The notes under the pieces were generated by a model. The model was not told the DNA's origin and searched no databases. It worked only from the letters and a program-made list of their open reading frames with translations. Shown here piece by piece: positions 33,853 through 46,449 of a stretch of DNA of 64,000 nucleotides (position 1 is its first letter; each line of letters opens with the position of its first letter). A program made the position numbers and the translations under genes. The stretch is from NCBI GenBank assembly GCA_958510875.1, contig OY294070.1, forward strand, positions 16,297,631 through 16,361,630, given 5' to 3'. This DNA is from Endomychus coccineus. Lineage: Eukaryota > Arthropoda > Insecta > Coleoptera > Endomychidae.

Positions 33853-35700
33853 CAGTGGCGACTGGTATTGAAGGGCACAAGGTACACAAGGGCACGTGCC
33901 TACCCATCCACCAACGTGCTCAACCAACAACTAAGATAAACAGAAAGAAATTCGCATGTAAATCAATGTATTACTTTATTCCGCAAGTCAGGCGACAAGC
34001 GCATTCTAACGCTCAAAACTATATTCCGGGGAACGTTCTGAATTGTACCTATTTCAAGTATGATTCGGCTGACTATGGTTGTCTTCGTCATATGCGCTTA
34101 CACCGTCGGTTTGGGGCACAAAGCATCGTATCTCCAGCAAACGTCTTAACTTCATAGTGTACAGTGTGTGAATTCAATTCGAAGACATGAAGTGATGATG
34201 AAAGTTAATTGTGTGCAAAATCTTTCGAAAAACCCGCTATCATTTCCAGTAACAAATAAACTATTTTGTTTTATGTGCTTCATTCTTAAGAAAGAGGTTG
34301 ATGCGTGGAATAAACAAGGGTTGAATGATTTAAAACACATCCCAGAGAGGGCAAAGAAACACGAAAATTATGTTTCTCACATGAATGCATGCATGAATTT
34401 TGGTGTTCTAGGCAAAGTGGACATACGTGAACAGTTAGATAGAGCATATTTGCGACATTAAATTAAGTACAACGAAGTTGTGGAAAAAAATCGTCATATT
34501 TTGCGCCGGTTAATTATGTGTATAAAATTTTGCGGTGCCTTTGAATTGGCGTTACGAGGCCATCATGAGACATTGACGTCGGAAAATCCAGGTATTTATG
34601 TTAGGTTTAATCAACTTTGCAGCTGAATTAGACGCTGTGCTTGCAAATACATATAAAAAGTTCGGGTTCATAAGTGTTCAAAGGCGTCTCAAAAACTATT
34701 CAGAACGAATTGCTAGATGCAATGTTGCAAATTTACAAGCAGGAAATATTAAAAGAAATTAAATCTGCAAATTTCATTGCTTTGGAGGCCGATGAAACTA
34801 CAGACACTTCTAATAATCAGGAAATGGTTGTTATTATTCGATACGTGTTTAATTAATTTTTTAACGCTTTAGGTCTTTTTTTAAGCCGGGTGGACATAAT
34901 GCTAATTTATTAGCAAAAACATTGCTGAATGAATTGCAAACTGTTTTAAATTCTCTTTGTAGGTATATGATAACAATAAAGTAATCGCTCAAATAAGTTA
35001 CGATGGAGCGTCCGTGATGAGTGGTAAGACAAATGGTGTCCAAGTCATTATCAAAAGAACATTTCCACATGCACATTATATTCACTGTTACGGGCATCAA
35101 TTTAATTTAATTATTGAACGAGCAATAACAAAGGACAAAAAAATTACAGTTATCTTCTAGCTTTTTTCTCGATCGCCAAAACGAACGGTAATTCTTGATG
35201 AAATAGTAAAACGTAGATAACCACGCGCTGTTCCTACACTATGGGTTTTCAAAATTCGAACTGTGAACACATTATTTGAATACCGGGATTCTTTTCAAAA
35301 AATGTTTAGGCAAAATTATTGACGAAGATGGGATGGATTCAGTTACTATTAGTGAAGCAAGTGGTTTATTGAAACATTTAAATTGCCCGGAATTTCTCTA
35401 CTGGTTGAAATTATTTCATTTCATCATCCCATGTGTTGAAATATTATTTAATCAGACTCAAATGAGCATTATTGACTGTACTCAACTGCAAAAGGCAATT
35501 GAACAATTCCAACAGCAAATTATTCGAATTAGAAATTCTACTGACAATAACAATCAAGAACCTGCCAGGAAAAGACAAAAAAAACAACAGCTGGAAATAA
35601 CAGAGCTGTTATTGCAAAGGAAGTATGTGACACTATTTTAAGCCAAATTAGCGATTTTTTCTTGTGCCCACCCTCTTTCATAACTCACGAGCCGCCACTG
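33853..35700 (+). mobile_element. hAT element copy 2, complete ends, broken transposase (ZMYM1/DUF4371-like)
   Basis: 1848 bp. Termini are CAGTGGCGACTG on the left and GAGCCGCCACTG on the right, inverted with two mismatches in 12, and an exact 8-bp duplication flanks it, which is diagnostic of hAT. Coding relics: TTF-type zinc finger and linker (34168-34461), QRRLKNYSER-like DUF4371 start, ANFIALEADETTDTSNNQEM (34770-34830), YDGASVMSGKTNGVQ and HYIHCYGHQFNL (35000-35105), and a C-terminal piece (35276-35641). The HATC dimerisation domain is missing. Frameshifts separate all parts. The 3' subterminal GTGGGCACAAG complements GGGCACAAGG near the 5' end. Confidence 0.93.
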
Positions 35701-35708
35701 ATGTATTC

Positions 35709-36420
35709 AACTTGTAAATTGGATTTATATCGCCCCCTACTCTTAGAAACACACTGTATATCCGCTATTAGAACAGCACCAATTGGTTGCATTTCGTTCA
35801 ATGTTTTGGTTATACACCCCGGCGTATTACAAACAACCCTTCCACGTACAAAAAAGCTCGACACACAATCCGTAATCCTCTAAAACACTTCGAATGTGGG
35901 AAACTGACACTGTCCGGTCGTTCATCCCCATCTAAATAAGGGTTAGTTAGGTAAGAATCGGCTATATTTGTTCACTGAGGCGGTATCCCGAATTTCACAT
36001 AAAGCTGGAGAGAAGATTGTATTGATCGGTGCGAGAACCTGCAGTCTAGACTTTTCCTAGACATAAATTACCCCCTCTTCTCAAGGAGCTTCCAGTCCTG
36101 CAGGACAATGACCTGCATTAGGGCTATACAGAAATGTCTAATTCCGCCAGTCCTCAGACAAAGGACAGCACTCTAGAGTAAAATACAAGCTGAATCACGG
36201 CCAATCTAATGAAACTTACTGTCTGAATGCTCCCTGCCTGATATTGATTCGTATGTGTTGAGATACCAGTGTTTCAGCAATTAGATCCTCTACAAACATC
36301 ACAATATTTCGCTTATAGGGAATGTCATATTGTCGGGTAAACTTCTTGGTGAATTTCAATGTGTTCATGGAAACATAACACTTTTAGCTCTACCGTTCTC
36401 GTCCCTTCTTTTTAAAGTCT
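35709..36420. other. No recognisable gene
   Basis: Mixed-composition sequence. The frame at 35662-35883 starts inside the hAT element and is not a gene. Confidence 0.4.
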
Positions 36421-36739
36421 ACTTCACAAACAATCAAACGTATGATATTTAGAGTTATATTCTACACACATCAAAAGAATCTAAGGGTCAAGCATATTTT
36501 GGGATTGTTTGTTAATTCTCGGAGCTCCACGTGGCATTATCACGTTGCAGATCTTTGTTTGTTATTTACACAATACTTTTTTATCATTTTGAACATCATG
36601 GCATGTGTTCCTCTTTTTTCCAACGACTATTCATTTTCTTCATGTCGTTCCTTGTTTCATTCATCATATCAAATCAGATGTTATCCGACCAGCGAATGGT
36701 AATTATTGAAAATTTTGAGTAGTGTTGTTTGTCTAAATT

Positions 36740-37721
36740 ATGGAACGTAATCACCTTCAGAGAGACGTGCACTTAAGGGCCATTGGAATGCTTCAAGCTG
36801 GAATGTCGAAGAGGGTTGTTGCCAATGAATTAGGGACTAACCAGTCCACTATAAGTCGTTTATGGATTCGTTATAATCAAACTGGTGATGTTAGAGAGCA
36901 ACATACTGGCCGTATACCAGAATAACAACGGCGGCACAGGACAGATTTCTGAGAATTCAAGCTCTGAGAAATCCAACCTACACGGCAGGTCAACTAATTT
37001 TGGAACTCAGAAACGCTCACCATATACAGATAAGTGACCAAACTGTGAGAAATAGACTACACGAGTCCAATTTACGTGCCAGGCGTCCATGGAGAGCTCC
37101 ACCATTATCCAGAGGAAATCGCGAGGTCCGAATAGTCTGGGCTAGAAATCACATCGAATGGGGCGTGCAAGAATGGACTCCTGTGTTGTTTAGTGATGAA
37201 TCGAGATTCGGTTTACGTCCAGATACTAGACGTACTCGTGTATGGAGACAACCTGGAAATGTTTGGAGGCTTAGGACTGCACAGGAAGTTCACAGCTACC
37301 AAGGCGGAACGGTGATGGTTTGGGGTGGTATCAGCATTGGCGGAAGAAGCGACCTCGTATTGCTGGAGAGGTTTGTGAATTCTCTTAGATATAGATGATA
37401 TTAGAACTATTTGTCATTCCGTATGCAGCTGCAGTAGGTGAAAACTTCATCGTAAGAGATTACTTGGATGAGAGTGGTATAAGTGTTTTGGATTGGCCTG
37501 CTAAATCGCTAGAACTGAATTCGATTGAGCATGTGTGGGATTTGCTTGGCAGAAGTATTTTAAGGCGTAACATTCTCTTCCAGACACGAAATCAATTGCT
37601 CCATACTCTGGTTGAAGAATGGAATGCGATTGATCAGGAAAGCATCGATAACCTTATTCTCAGCTTACCAAATCGATGTAGGGCAGTTTTGAACAATCGC
37701 GGTGGACACACTCTGTATTAG
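36740..37721 (+). pseudogene. Tc1-like transposase pseudogene
   Basis: N-terminal paired-type helix-turn-helix at 36740-36925 (LRAIGMLQAGMSKRVVANEL, then TNQSTISRLWIRYNQTGDV). The second DNA-binding half and catalytic start are at 37000-37398 (FSDESRFGLRPDTRRTRVWR with the first Asp; VMVWGGIS). The last part at 37395-37721 has SLELNSIEHVWDLLGR, with the Glu, and the C-terminal CRAVLNNRGGHTLY. Between GENFI and VRDYLDESG the block that normally reads QDNA.PH, carrying the second Asp, is deleted in frame. A frameshift near 36925 and another at about 37395 also break it. Cut-and-paste activity is impossible. Confidence 0.92.
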
Positions 37722-37902
37722 AGATTGACCAGTGACAATTTTTTTGCTCAGAATCCTAAGTGCATTGAATTCGAATTTTTCACTTTTTTCAGTTGGATTA
37801 AAGCTTTCAATTGATTTGCAAACTTTGTATGAAATTATAAATAAATTATGTGGCAAAAGATTATGTTCTACGTGGGTAACAAAAATTGTATTGAATTTCC
37901 CA

Positions 37903-38600
37903 TTACCCTAAAAAATTAAACAAGAAATGATTCAATTGGTCAAAACATATTTTATTTCTCAACATAATCTCTTTGTAGCCCGATACACTTCGTCCAACGT
38001 TTTTCTTATGTTTCGATCCCTTCCAAATACATAATACGATTTCGGCACCTTCAAAATAGGCGTTTGTTTCAGCGGTGACCTCATCGTTGGAGCCAAATCT
38101 CAGTCCGCCGAGCCATTTCTTCAAGTTTGGAAATAGATAAGAATCGCAGGGGGCTAAATCTGGAGAATGTGGTGGCTGAGAAACCAATTCGTAACGCAAT
38201 TTTGTCATTGAGACTGCAGATCTGTGCGCCGATGCGTGGTCCTGGTGGGAGAGCACTTTTTTCTTTGCCAAATGCGGTCGCTTTCGCTTCAAATCGGCGT
38301 CGAATCGATCCAACAGCTCTGCATAATATACGCCGGTGTTTTACTCTTTTCAAGGTAATCGATATGGACGATACCGTGAGCATCCCAAAAAACTGTCACC
38401 ATGACTTTGTTGGCCGATAGAACCACTTTGGCCTTTTTCGACTTCGATTCGCCAGGACAAGTCCACTGTTTCGACTGTTCTTTGGTCTCTGCTGTGTTAT
38501 GATGGCCCCATGTTTCGTCCACGGTTATGAAACGGAGCAAGAAGTCCTTCTTATCGAGCTTGAACATGGTCAAACACTCCTTTGAAGTTGTCACACGGCC
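37903..38600 (-). mobile_element. mariner transposase pseudogene, copy 2 (main part)
   Basis: Minus-strand pieces at 38289-38594 (KDFLLRFITVDETWGHHNTA, GIVHIDYLEK), then 37903-38313 (HQDHASAHRS with the second Asp kept, HSPDLAPCDSYLFPNLKKWL with the third). Unlike copy 1, the stretch after LFPN is present. A frameshift separates the two frames. Its N-terminal part continues at 39085-39260 beyond a foreign insert. Confidence 0.87.
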
Positions 38601-38609
38601 GCCCTTGTT

Positions 38610-39080
38610 GGTAGGGAACTTGTTACATTAAAGTTGATACTTAGATTAGCAGTGATATTTTTATTCATACATGAATACATTCTTGAAGTATATTGAATAA
38701 CAAATAAAACTATACAAGGAAAAATTACAAACAAATATTCATAAAATAAAAACTAAGTTTACGTAAAGCATTGATCAATATACCTACGTAGATATTTTGG
38801 AAAATAAATATTTAAAACAATTACTGGTAAAAGTTCAAAATAAAAACAATATTCTGAAAACAAATAATGAATTACTAAGTGAAAGAATCAAGTACTTGGA
38901 GGGAAAAACAAACAAACAAAAACTACCTACAAAAATTCTAAAAAAACGTATGGAATTGCTGCAAAAACCATTCGTAGTGTTGCTACACTAGACAGGGTCA
39001 AAACAGAGACCTTTAAGAACAAAGTAAAGTTCCATAGCGGTAACAACACCTAAACAACAAGAGATGGGGCTGAGTCAACA
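38610..39080. mobile_element. Foreign segment splitting mariner copy 2
   Basis: About 470 bp between the two mariner parts, AT-rich, holding the coiled-coil frame at 38797-38991. Exact borders and a duplication were not resolved. Confidence 0.5.
38797..38991 (+). pseudogene. Short coiled-coil frame, possible LINE ORF1 fragment
   Basis: 64 codons with heptad-like spacing of Leu/Ile (YLKQLLVKVQNKNNILKTNN, ELLSERIKYLE), rich in Lys, Asn and Glu. It resembles coiled-coil regions of LINE ORF1/gag-like proteins, but there is no zinc knuckle or other diagnostic motif. Assignment is a guess from composition and context. Confidence 0.35.
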
Positions 39081-39084
39081 GGGA

Positions 39085-39265
39085 GCAAATACGGCACACA
39101 TCAGGCGGATAGCTTTCTCATATTCAAAAATGTATGAAAAATGTTCCGTACCCGTTCGAGTTGAGATGCCCATAGATTCAGGAATCTCGTCGATCGTCCA
39201 ATATCGTACCATGGATGTTATCGACGATTTCTGGCGTTGTAATCTTTATTCATGTGACCAAGAGA
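39085..39265 (-). mobile_element. mariner N-terminal remnant (copy 2, separated)
   Basis: The minus strand reads a degenerate PEIVDNIHGTILDDR helix-turn-helix segment, matching 780-957 and 52110-52260. Same orientation as 37903-38600, so it is the missing N-terminal part of that copy. Confidence 0.78.
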
Positions 39266-39366
39266 AGTATGGTATAGAATGCGTCAGTACAGGTAGGTTT
39301 AAAATTAAGATAATGCTACGTATATATTTAAATAGTATTTTCGAAGGAAGTGCTGCAAAAGGTTAG

Positions 39367-39719
39367 TTATAGCTGAGTATTAAAATATTCCGATTTGGAG
39401 TAATAACATTTTTCTATAAGACGTGATTTTAGTGTGTTTTTAAAACTCCTGTAATCGAGATTCCTTATATTTTGCGGAGCATGGTTATAAATTCTGATCG
39501 ATTCGTTTTTCGTGGTTCTATAGATCTGAGCTAGTGCAGTTTGGTCTTGTAAGCGGCACATTCTAGGATATAAATTGAAGAGATGGTTAGTATTCTGTGT
39601 CTTATAAAATATGGCTTGCATGACTCTTGATATTTTAGTGTAAAGATATTTCTTATACATCTTTTTTGCAGGACATTGATTCTGTAAATGTCTGTTGAGT
39701 CACCCCAAATGTTTAACAA
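39367..39719 (-). mobile_element. LINE family B C-terminal fragment
   Basis: Two overlapping minus-strand frames: WGDSTDIYRINVLQKRCIRN (39650-39719) and YFIRHRILTISSIYILECAA continuing to RTTKNESIRIYNHAPQNIRN (39400-39500). This is the typical region after the RT thumb of Jockey/CR1-like LINEs (WG.S.....I...QKR.IR.I…, IYN.LP..I). One frameshift at about 39640. Confidence 0.78.
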
Positions 39720-39739
39720 TGTTTAACAAGCGATGCTTT

Positions 39740-40660
39740 GGTTTGCGTTTTTTTTGTTTTTTCCACTCAAGAAATAATGTTTCATCATGCAAGACGGGAA
39801 ATTCATGTTTACCAAAATTTCGGGTGACTTGCTTTCGATGTGTGTCTCAGAAGAAACTAGTTATCTGTAATTGGAATGACGGTTGCAAATCCTTCATTTT
39901 CAAGTCGTCAGATTGAAGCTGAATCTTGAATTTCAAGACGTCGAGCTTTGGGTATTTCGGAGACATACAAATTTAAGCCTCTTATACAATAAGGTAGCAA
40001 CATCTCCTGCAACAACCTGAATTCCAACGAAAATCAGAATTTTGCATATGGTATCGTCAAAAATGTCAATAAGATCCATTATTCTCTGAAAATGTAGTTT
40101 GGACAAATGAAGCCTACATTAGCATTGTTGAAATTTTCAAGAGGCATAACGTTCTATTGATCTCTCACTGTACCTTCGACGATCAACCTCCAGGGACGCT
40201 TTGGTTTTACTGTTTTACTGTTTTACTGTTTGCTCTACAAGGCAATCGTGTTTGTTAACATATCACATATATCAAGATAATCTTAATGGTCAACGGTTCT
40301 ACGGAATCTTAAACCAGAAAATTAATGAGGGATTTATCTACCCTCAATTGAGGCAATAAATCATGATGGTGCAGCACCTCATAATGTCTGGACCGTTTCA
40401 GAATAATTCAATACTAAATTTTGGAAATAACTAGATGGGAAGCAACGGATCAGTGTGGTGCCACCACGATCACCTGACTTAACGCCACTGGATTTTTTCT
40501 TTTGGAGCTATATTAAAAAAAGTAAAGAAATTATACAAGAAAACCAGTAACGACATGAATGAAAAATGTTATACTGTGTGAATTCCGTTTCAAATCTTCA
40601 TGTTTATAATGCAGTTCAGACTGTTATGAAGAGGTGCAATATATATGTATCGAACACAAC
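39740..40660 (+). pseudogene. Highly degenerate mariner/Tc-like DDE transposase
   Basis: Scattered over three frames: VWTNEA (first acidic residue region, about 40100), HDGAAPHNVW (second Asp, 40352-40382), and VVPPRSPDLTPLDFFLWSYI followed by KK (40455-40520), a motif typical of a large insect transposase family. Upstream frames contain many stops. The element is very old; no terminal repeats seen. Confidence 0.72.
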
Positions 40661-43600
40661 GGACAGCAGTTTGAACATTTACTTTAATTTGTATTTCTAT
40701 TTTGTAGTTGTAATTATAAAATTAGATACACATAATCTGATTTTTTGGTCTTGGCTTGTTGAAGGATCCACAATTAATAAGATTTTCTTATGGATAGGAA
40801 CTGAAATATATTTCAGATAATATAAATATAAACAACACTTCTTGTTACTTTGAATAAAGATTTCTAACATAATATCACATTTCTCGTAATTTTCATGAGA
40901 CATCTTCACTTTTACTTTTCATCATTTTAAAAATGAGTTAATTGTTATTATGACGGAAAAAAATTGTTAATATGCAATTTTACTGACAAACGGATACACA
41001 CTGTCATAGATGTACATAGACCTACATGGAATAAATATAAAAACAAGCAAAAAGTAATATAGTAAAATACTATTTTCGCTATGAAAGACCCGACGATATG
41101 ATACTTAGTTAGAAAAAGAAAAAAAGTCCGTTTTAACTAAACTATAGCTAACTATATGATTGCCATTTAAAAAAATACAACTTCAGGCCATAAATCGAAG
41201 TTGCACCTTTTTTTTCAATTTTCTGGACGCCACTGGATTATGCAGAAAAAATACCTCAAGAATGTAAAAGTTATTTTCTCCTAGCTTTACAAACAACCAC
41301 GATATGCACATGTGTCTAAAAGTTTCTAACTAGAAAACAATAGACGTTAGCAAATTTTTGTTTCCGCCGGTGAATTTGTTTTTCAAAAAACGAGAACGAG
41401 AATATGACTTCCATTTTTTTGTATCTCCTATAGTTACCGACTTACCCTAAACATCATCGAAATTTACCCACCCTGTACAGAGTGATCCAAAATTGTTGAA
41501 AGGAATTGGTTGCAAAAATAGCTACGTATGACGTCATATCATTCCTAACGTAAACATACTATAAGTTTCCAGTAATATTTTTACAACTCCATAGACAAGT
41601 AGAGATTACCTAATGGAAAAACTACGAACAGCTGGAAAAAGCTACAGTCCTGGAGGTTAGAAGAAGATTGGGAAAATGTATAGAAGTTGAAGGCATATCG
41701 CAAACCTTTTATAGGACGAGTTCTCTATTTTAAAACAATATCTTTTAAAATCAAATTTCACTTTTTCTTTTGGTCCTACTGATAGTAAACTATTTTTCAT
41801 GTAAAACTTGATTTAATCCCCCCGTTTGCGTGATTTCTAGAATGAGCTATTTTTAAGCTTTGTAGTCCTGTAAGTTTTTAGCAAAAACAGTTTATTTTCA
41901 AATACAAGATATTCACAATACTAGAAGCTGCCCAAATATGGGTATATTCATGAAAAAAAAACGACGCATTACGGCCATTCTTGAGCTTTTAATTTTCTCT
42001 TTTAGCTGAAATTGTACCTCAGGGCATCACATTTGCGATCCCAGCTTCAAAATTTAATTATCTTTTTTACTTTTGCCATAGTAGGCCTTGCGCGCCAGCT
42101 TTGGATCCCGCTGTACACCAGTACGTAAATTTTTTTCTCTGCAAAACTTATGTTGCTATTTTTTCAAATATTGAGCATTATTTAAGAGCAACATGCTATT
42201 TGTGATACACCATTATAAAGAGAAATTGAATTATAATCTTATTCTGTAAAAAAATATACATATGGCGTTCTATTAAAGCTTCTTAGGAAAATACATAGGC
42301 AGGTATGCTATGGAACTAAATAATTTGCCTATTTGACCTTTTCTTGTACTTCTCATGTTACAACAGATATACTTAGTGGATAATGAAAAATCAGCGATCC
42401 TGTATAGGTTATAGGTAATCTAAAACTAAGTTGTTCCATCTATCTCTCCGATGTACACATTCTGTAACTTATTCCCGTAAAAAATAAACTCCCTGTATCA
42501 ATTTTTTGAGAATAATTGATGCATTCAATTTGGAAATATTGAATTCGAAATTAATGAGGTTTTACGAGATTGAAATATTGCCTTGATATCTGACGTCACA
42601 GTCAGAGATACGTCTTAGGCATTTTTTTATAAAACTTTCTTTGCACCAATATGTATGATGAATCAGTTATATTGCAATTAATCGTTTTCGCTGATAATAA
42701 TTGCGTATACCATTTAAGGTTAGATCTGCTTTATAGCGGAGTTTCCCACCAGCATTTCAGGCCAAATATCCTTGATTCACAATTAAGGTAGATTTTTCTC
42801 TTACTTACATAAATAGTGCAAAAAAATACAAAAAGATTGCTTTCCGAGGTAAGTAATTTCGATATTAATTCAGTTAACTCATTTCAATTTTAAATAATGT
42901 GGTCAGGGCTAATACGAAACTGTATTTATCATTAAGATTAAAAATCATCCGATTTCTCATTCGATGGTAGAATTACACAAATGCGAATGACTTGCTACCA
43001 ACTTGAATTTAAAATTATTTTCGCTAGAACCTGTGTTTACTCACGTTAAATTGAAACAATTTTGACAGCACCCGTTTTACAAATTACAATAAAATTCAAA
43101 TTGGCAACTTTGACGCTTTAACTTCCGTTCTCGTGGTTCTATGCAAACAGCTAAGCCTACAGTCAGGTACCCAATATTGTATACAAAACGATAAATCTTC
43201 AATCTGATGCCTACAGCACTTTTTAGTCATGATTATTAGAAAATCGGGATAGCTAGTTGGGCTACCTTATGGAAATTCATAAACACAAAAATAACTGGGG
43301 ATGTTGGGGTTACTGTGAAAGTAAAATAACACCATCTATGTAGTGAACATTATAAAGTAGATAAAATCTAAACTACTTACTTGAGTCAACCAGAAATCAG
43401 AATCAAAATGAATTAAAATTTTTATAATGATGTGTCCTCACAGGAATGAAATATTTGCTGACATAAGCATGTATGACGTACGACGTGCCCATTGAAATCT
43501 TTCTACATTCGAATGGCCAACCGCCTCAAGAGGTCAGTATAAAATGCTATGTTTATATTACATAATATCAGATAGATCTTTTTTATTACGTGGGGATGAT

Positions 43601-43915
43601 TAACATTTTTATTTGGTTATATGAAATATCCTATTAGCTCTTTTAATTTAAAATAAAGCAAGCGTTGGAAAATTTCGAAGCAATTGTAAAATAGATGGTT
43701 AAAACAAAAAAAAATCAAATAAGAAACTATAACTACAATTAACCTAGAATTTAATACAAGAACAGTCTTTGTATGTTGGCAAAATAAGAACCAAGGAAGT
43801 CCTACATGCAAAATTATTTACATTAGGATGTTTTATATCGAAAAATAAGGGATAACTCAAATTTCAGAGCCAAATTTGTTAAACTAGGTCACATTAACCA
43901 TACCTTGCGGATCCT
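40661..43915. other. Long stretch without recognisable genes
   Basis: About 3.2 kb of AT-rich sequence with frequent stops in all frames. No transposase or RT motif seen. TTTTACTG is repeated three times just upstream at 40207-40230. Confidence 0.45.
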
Positions 43916-43919
43916 TTGA

Positions 43920-44186
43920 ATGTGTTACAGAACCCACGACACTTTCGATGATTTTTCGAGGCATTTGCCATCCCTCTCGATTGACGCACTACAGTTTCTA
44001 TCATATTCACATAAAATTCCGCGAAAATACCGACAAAACTACATGGAAATCGCAAAAATCATGAGTACGTCCGATACTCGGTTGTTCTACATTCGCGATT
44101 TATACGGTGGCGCCACCTATGAAGTTTTATCGGAAGCGATATTCGCGAATCGAAGGCGCCATGTATTCAAAGTTATGCTAAATTGA
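43920..44186 (+). CDS. Unassigned 88-codon open frame
   Basis: An uninterrupted frame (MCYRTHDTFDDFSRHLPSLS … VLSEAIFANRRRHVFKVMLN) with more balanced base composition than its flanks and clear use of CG-containing codons. I recognise no domain. Pairs such as GGTGGCGCCACC at 44108 and CGAAGGCGCCATG at 44151 are palindromic and could equally come from a transposon end. Could be a lost exon or chance. Confidence 0.2.
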   Translation: MCYRTHDTFDDFSRHLPSLSIDALQFLSYSHKIPRKYRQNYMEIAKIMSTSDTRLFYIRDLYGGATYEVLSEAIFANRRRHVFKVMLN

Positions 44187-46440
44187 CTTTCTAATACAGA
44201 TTTCTCGGACGCTCTTTAAGACTTACGTTGAATCCGACGGGTGAAACGTATTCGATTAATCCATTATCGTGAGTTTTCTCTCTGGGGAAAACGTTGAATC
44301 CTATCTAAACGCCTTAAGCCGTTCATTAATTGTTTAAATTGAAAATTAACTTAATTTAGAATTTAAAAGTAATCTGTAATTTTTTTTCTGGAAACCACTT
44401 AAACGGGGAGTCATTAACTCATCTATAAAACGTTTTGGACTATCTTAATATGTCTAAAATTTCAATCCAATCCATTACTATCTGAAGCGCGTTGTATTCT
44501 TAATTAATTTGGCTTTGAATAAAGTTTGAAATTACATTTATAAATAATTTGTGACTTTACAATTACCGTGAGACATTTGAAATAGTTGGAATTGATTCGA
44601 TATTCGTTAAAAGTTAAATCTCCGGACATCTATAATACAATTAGAAGCGCCAGGAAATTGAATTGAATGAATTCACATAATGACAGATAATAGAATAAAA
44701 TTGAGACCAGTTTCAACAAAGTCTGTCGTTTCCTACGAACCAATTTGGCAAAATTAAAACTCCCGACTCTCTAATACAGTTATAAGCCCCAGGTAAGTGG
44801 AAAAAAATTGTAGCTGCCCATAGCATAAAAATGTTAAGAGTAAAAATAACGTTTGGACAATCCAGATTTTTTTGAATATGCTTTGACTACACTAGTAGTG
44901 TGATAGAATTAGCTTTTTGGAATTTTTAATCCTGAGTTCGTCGGAAAAAAATTGCTTTAAGTAGATAATTATGATACAAATTGAAGGAACTAAAATCGAA
45001 CACTTTTTGATCGTCGCAAATTGTCCAAAAAAATGGTAAAAATGGCCAAAACCGGTTTTTCACGTCGGACATAGTCGGTTTGAGTTAACGAAAAAAAATC
45101 TTTCAATAAACTTATGCGCCGTAAAAAGACGGAAAAAATGAGCTATGGATGAACCCGATTGGTCCAGCGGTGACCCCACAAATTGCAAAAAACCATCGAT
45201 TTTGCTCGAAATTTCAAAAATTCATAACTCTAGTTCTTTCAATGATAAAGAGCTGAAATTTTGATAGGTTGTTGTTTTTGTGCCCGTGAAGTACCACACA
45301 AAATTTCGGCAAGATCGGATGTACCTTTTTTGCAAACCGCAGCTTAATAAAAAAAAATACTTTTGTAAAATGGCCCTAAAAAAGTTGTGGTGCTGTAACG
45401 CGCTATTTTTTTTACGGGATCATCTTCTCTAATAGTTAATGAACAACTTATCAAATCTCCAATCTCTTATCTTTTCAAACTTCTATAGTAATGTCGGAAG
45501 TACTCTAAAAAATACATTACGCTATTCGATCTATTCATTATTACTATTTATTATTTAGAGTACTTCGGACATTACTAGAAGTTTGAAAATATGCGCAATC
45601 TTAATATCATTGAATGGTAGTACGGATTTAGAAAAATATGTGCTTTGTTGATTATGAGGAGCTGCTGAGATGTAACGTGGCTCTTGACACAGAATAGAAA
45701 ACCAAGTTTCTGTTTTCGCAATGGACCTCACATGATCTAAATAGCCTCTCAAAAATGTCAGCTTTTTTATGAAAATGTTCTAATGTATGTTAGTATTATC
45801 GTCATCTATAATACTTGCTTGGGGACGCTACGGTGTTAGCGAAACTATTAGTTATATTGATTTATTAAATTAAGTGATAATCGAAGTTTTAATAGTTATT
45901 TTGTTCTAGCTTAGGAAGGATTTTCTTAAGGTAATCACTATTCTATTCAATTTTTGAATGACTTCACACAATACTGCTCTTCAGTTCCTGCTTCGGAGAG
46001 TATCTCTAAAGAAGGCTGGATATCCAATGTTCTTTTTTTTTTTAAATAATTACGTACAGTTACTTCTTCGATTTTTTGAACATTTGATAAACAATACAAC
46101 TGTTTGGGATGGTAATTAGATTTAAGATTACAAATAAATTGTATTATCTTATATAATAAAGAACACTATTTTGTTTGTAACACAATTTTGTTTGTAACAC
46201 AATTTATTGTATAAACGATGCTTCAAATCTACAATAGCATATGACAACATGTTGATTATTCTGTAAGCAGAAGACAGTAAAACTCCAATAAAATCCGCAA
46301 CGATAATTTGCCTTCCAATAATGTAATATAGAGTATAATCTAACGTCTTTCTTTAGCGGTTTCTAAATCATTTCCAATATATTTTGTGTTCCTACAATCA
46401 TTTACATTTGACCCACAGGGGTGCCCGAAAACTATTTTAC
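44187..46440. other. No recognisable gene; contains one hairpin
   Basis: AT-rich sequence. About 45060-45420 (ATTCATAACTCTAGTTCTTT, GAGCTGAAATTTTGATAGG) has the look of a dispersed non-autonomous repeat; related wording (GAGCTGAAATTTGGTACAG) occurs at 26710. Confidence 0.35.
45472..45590. repeat. Inverted repeat with ~37-bp arms
   Basis: TTTTCAAACTTCTATAGTAA…GTACTCTAAA (45472-45509) and its complement TTTAGAGTAC…AGTTTGAAAA (45553-45590) flank a 43-base AT-rich loop. Only a 2-base indel and one mismatch separate the arms. Confidence 0.8.
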
Positions 46441-46449
46441 TGACAAAAG

